DNA of 64,000 bases from Mastigocoleus testarum BC008 (GTDB lineage Bacteria; Cyanobacteriota; Cyanobacteriia; Cyanobacteriales; Nostocaceae). Below are positions 62,142 through 64,000 of this stretch, one piece after another. How positions within the stretch are numbered: position 1 is the first letter of the stretch; the number at the start of each line of letters is the position of its first letter. The notes under the pieces are model-generated. The model was not told the origin of the DNA, did not search any database, and saw only the letters and a list, made by a program, of their open reading frames with translations. The stretch spans positions 147,694 to 211,693 of the forward strand of contig NZ_LMTZ01000162.1 of the NCBI RefSeq assembly GCF_001456025.1. The letters are read 5' to 3'. The position numbers were made by a program, and so were the translations under genes.

Positions 62142-64000
62142 ATGGGTAAGAATTGGGCGATCGCGATCGGCATCAATCACTACGATAACTTGCAACCGTT
62201 GAAGTATGCTCAACGGGATGCTGAAGCGATGCAAACTTGGTTTCAGCAGGAAGCTAAGTTTGATCGGGTATTTCTGTTTACGGAAAATTCTCCGCCAATT
62301 CCTGCTAGTAGACCCATACCAACTCAACCTACACATGGGCGTTTTCTAAGATTTTTAAATTTCCAGTTTCAAAAACCTTTGCTGCAACCAGAAGATAATC
62401 TGTGGTTTTTCTTTGCTGGACATGGTAGAAGATACCAAGACCAAGATTATTTAATGTTCTTGGATAGCGACCCCCAAGCAGTGGATAGAACAGCTATTTC
62501 TGTTGATTATGTAACTCAGCGATTGCGTCGCAGTGGTGCTGATAATGTTGTTTTATTTATCGATGCTTGTCGAGATGAAGGTGGTAGGGGAGGATTGGGA
62601 ATTGGTGAGGAGGAACATCAAGGAGTAATTACATTTTATTCCTGTAATGCAAATGAACAATCTTGGGAAATCGATGAGTTACAACATGGTGCGTTTACCC
62701 ATGCTTTGTTGGAAGGATTAAAGTTACAGGGAGGGGGTAATTGTGCAACGGTTGAGCGTCTGGCGCGACATTTGTATAACAGGGTTCCACAGTTAAATAC
62801 TCAACATAGAAGACTGGTACAGTATCCCTACTTTAAGGCCGATCCGCCTTACAAAATGTATTTTATTCTATTAAAGCAGTTTGCTAATTTTCGAGATGTA
62901 CAACCTTTAATTGATCGAGCACAGCAAGCAGAACTGGAAGGAGATTTTTTATTAGCGGAAAGTCTGTGGAAAAGACTTTGGGGAGTTACTGGTGTTGAGG
63001 GACGTGCATTTCAAGCTATTAAAAGAATTGCTCAGAAACAGACAGATTTTTCAAATTCTCAATTTCCTAATTCTTCTGAGGGAGGAAGGGGAGGAACTGT
63101 TGAGAGTAATATTGTTGAGATTAATACTCAAAGGGAAGAGCAACATCAGCAGAATTTAGCACAGTATCGGCAAAGATTCTCTCAAGCAGTAGAACAAGAA
63201 TTTCCCCTAACTGAAGCTAGTCGTAAACAGTTAAGGAACCTACGACAATCTTTACAGCTTAGTGATGAAGAAGTATTGCAGATAGAACAACTAATTGTTG
63301 ATCGAAAGGAAACAGAGAGGAAAAGACAACAGCAGGAAGCACAGAGATTACGCGAGCAACAAGAAACTGAAAGACGCAAGAAGCAAGAACAAGAGAGAAT
63401 AAAGCAACAGCAAGAAGCTGAAAGACGAAAGCAACAGGAACAAGAGAAAATAAAGCAGCAACAAGAAGCTGAAAGACGGAAACAGCAGGAACAAGAGAGA
63501 ATAAGACAGCAACAAGAGGCTGAAAAGCGAAAGCAGCAGGAACAAGAGAGAATAAAGCAGCAACAAGAAGCAGGGAGACGCCAAACACAAACTACAACTA
63601 CTATATCCCCAACGCCAATCAACCGCAGGCAGTTTTTGAAGTGGGCTGGATTAGGAAGTGGAGGTTTGGTGATCGCAGTAATAGTTGTTAATGTGTTTTT
63701 TAATACCAGTGATTTACCGGAGACACTTCCTAGTTCTCCTTCTTCAAAGCCATCAAATCCTGCAAGTTCTTCACCGATAATGACTGAACTACCAAAAAGT
63801 AATAATCCACAGAGAAACTCAACGTCACTTTCTAAGGTATTTGCAAACTTACCAAGATTAGAAGGCAAAGCAACTGTAGTAATGACTGTTGGAGGTTCGC
63901 CAATCACCATCGAATTAGATGGTGACAACGCTCCCATTACTGCTGGAAATTTTGTAGATTTAGTGCAACGCGGTGTTTACAATGGGCTAGTGTTTCATAG
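62142..64000 (+). CDS. Caspase-like peptidase fused to a cyclophilin domain (partial)
   Basis: An open frame of 619 codons runs from ATG 62142 to the window end. The N-terminal caspase (p20-like) domain reads MGKNWAIAIGINHYDNLQPL, with catalytic His in FFFAGHGRRYQDQD (about 104) and Cys in VLFIDACRDEGGRG (about 150). A linker follows, then an 85-residue Gln/Glu/Arg coiled coil of 17-residue repeats (EAERRKQQEQERIKQQQ). Next is a twin-arginine-like membrane segment NRRQFLKWAGLGSGGLVIAV (about 490) and a Ser/Pro linker. The last visible part is the start of a cyclophilin-type peptidyl-prolyl isomerase domain (VVMTVGGSPITIELDGDNAP, ITAGNFVDLVQRGVYNGLVF). Likely topology: protease in the cytoplasm, isomerase across the membrane. 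It is probably co-transcribed with the Trypco1 gene. Confidence 0.85.
   Translation, partial: MGKNWAIAIGINHYDNLQPLKYAQRDAEAMQTWFQQEAKFDRVFLFTENSPPIPASRPIPTQPTHGRFLRFLNFQFQKPLLQPEDNLWFFFAGHGRRYQDQDYLMFLDSDPQAVDRTAISVDYVTQRLRRSGADNVVLFIDACRDEGGRGGLGIGEEEHQGVITFYSCNANEQSWEIDELQHGAFTHALLEGLKLQGGGNCATVERLARHLYNRVPQLNTQHRRLVQYPYFKADPPYKMYFILLKQFANFRDVQPLIDRAQQAELEGDFLLAESLWKRLWGVTGVEGRAFQAIKRIAQKQTDFSNSQFPNSSEGGRGGTVESNIVEINTQREEQHQQNLAQYRQRFSQAVEQEFPLTEASRKQLRNLRQSLQLSDEEVLQIEQLIVDRKETERKRQQQEAQRLREQQETERRKKQEQERIKQQQEAERRKQQEQEKIKQQQEAERRKQQEQERIRQQQEAEKRKQQEQERIKQQQEAGRRQTQTTTTISPTPINRRQFLKWAGLGSGGLVIAVIVVNVFFNTSDLPETLPSSPSSKPSNPASSSPIMTELPKSNNPQRNSTSLSKVFANLPRLEGKATVVMTVGGSPITIELDGDNAPITAGNFVDLVQRGVYNGLVFH
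63350..63586. repeat. 51-nt tandem repeat encoding the coiled coil
   Basis: Roughly five copies of a 51-nt (17-codon) unit, core CAGGAACAAGAGAGAATAAA, encode the charged coiled coil of the caspase-cyclophilin protein. Copies diverge slightly. Confidence 0.85.

Noticed and set aside
63182..63937. 251-codon minus-strand ORF rich in Cys and Ser
   Set aside because: It is antisense to the caspase-cyclophilin coiled-coil repeat, and the Cys-rich composition is the complement of Gln/Glu codons.

Overview
The window looks like chromosome from a filamentous, probably heterocystous, cyanobacterium. The evidence is frequent GCGATCGC (HIP1) octamers, AT-rich intergenic DNA with heptamer tandem repeats (AATTACC, GGAGTCA, GGAGCAG), 28-bp dispersed palindromes, small MITE-like inverted-repeat elements, and families typical of that group (CVNH, CHAT/caspase-like peptidases, NACHT-GUN4, TspO-like). 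No tRNA, rRNA or CRISPR array was seen.

Layout. 1-11.3 kb is accessory and house-keeping: a membrane-protein C-terminus, a DUF547 protein, a rhodanese plus a family-2 glycosyltransferase, a NACHT-GUN4 membrane NTPase split by one in-frame TAA, a TspO-like protein, three small secreted proteins (cyanovirin-like, beta/gamma-crystallin-like, unknown) in a locally duplicated and partly decayed segment, an AraC-type regulator and a lipoprotein. 11.4-42.1 kb is a single minus-strand locus for a phage-tail-like contractile injection system (eCIS/tCIS type). It reads from an unknown helical protein and a DUF4255 cap protein through two sheaths, two tubes, a tail-assembly-chaperone pair, a LysM adaptor, a spike split over two genes, gp25, two J-type baseplate proteins, a beta-propeller/gpI fusion and an accessory winged-helix protein. 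It ends with a 2365-aa DUF4157 protein that is the probable cargo, a small companion and an AAA+ ATPase. 43.2-50.8 kb holds a second AraC-type regulator, closely related to the first, and a three-gene cassette (sigma-like factor, DUF1822, CHAT-nSTAND-WD40-TPR).

51.2-64 kb holds trpA, an NPCA-repeat lipoprotein, a sucC/sucD-like pair, a large unknown membrane protein, a FetB-type permease, a DegT/DnrJ aminotransferase, an MscS pseudogene, and a Trypco1-family protein followed by a caspase-like protein fused through a coiled coil and a membrane segment to a cyclophilin domain. That last gene runs off the window.

How the genes fit together. The CIS genes are tightly packed, with 1-4 nt overlaps and Shine-Dalgarno sites inside upstream genes, and form one assembly programme. 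The two regulators flanking the locus share a DNA-binding domain but have lost the phosphoacceptor part of their receiver domain, so they are candidate controllers of the locus. The NACHT, CHAT-nSTAND and caspase-like genes resemble conflict or programmed-death proteins. The points most worth checking are a possible -1 frameshift joining the chaperone to the DUF6760 protein, the stop codon in the NACHT gene, the absence of the phospho-histidine in the SucD-like protein, the caspase-cyclophilin fusion, and the composite giant cargo protein.
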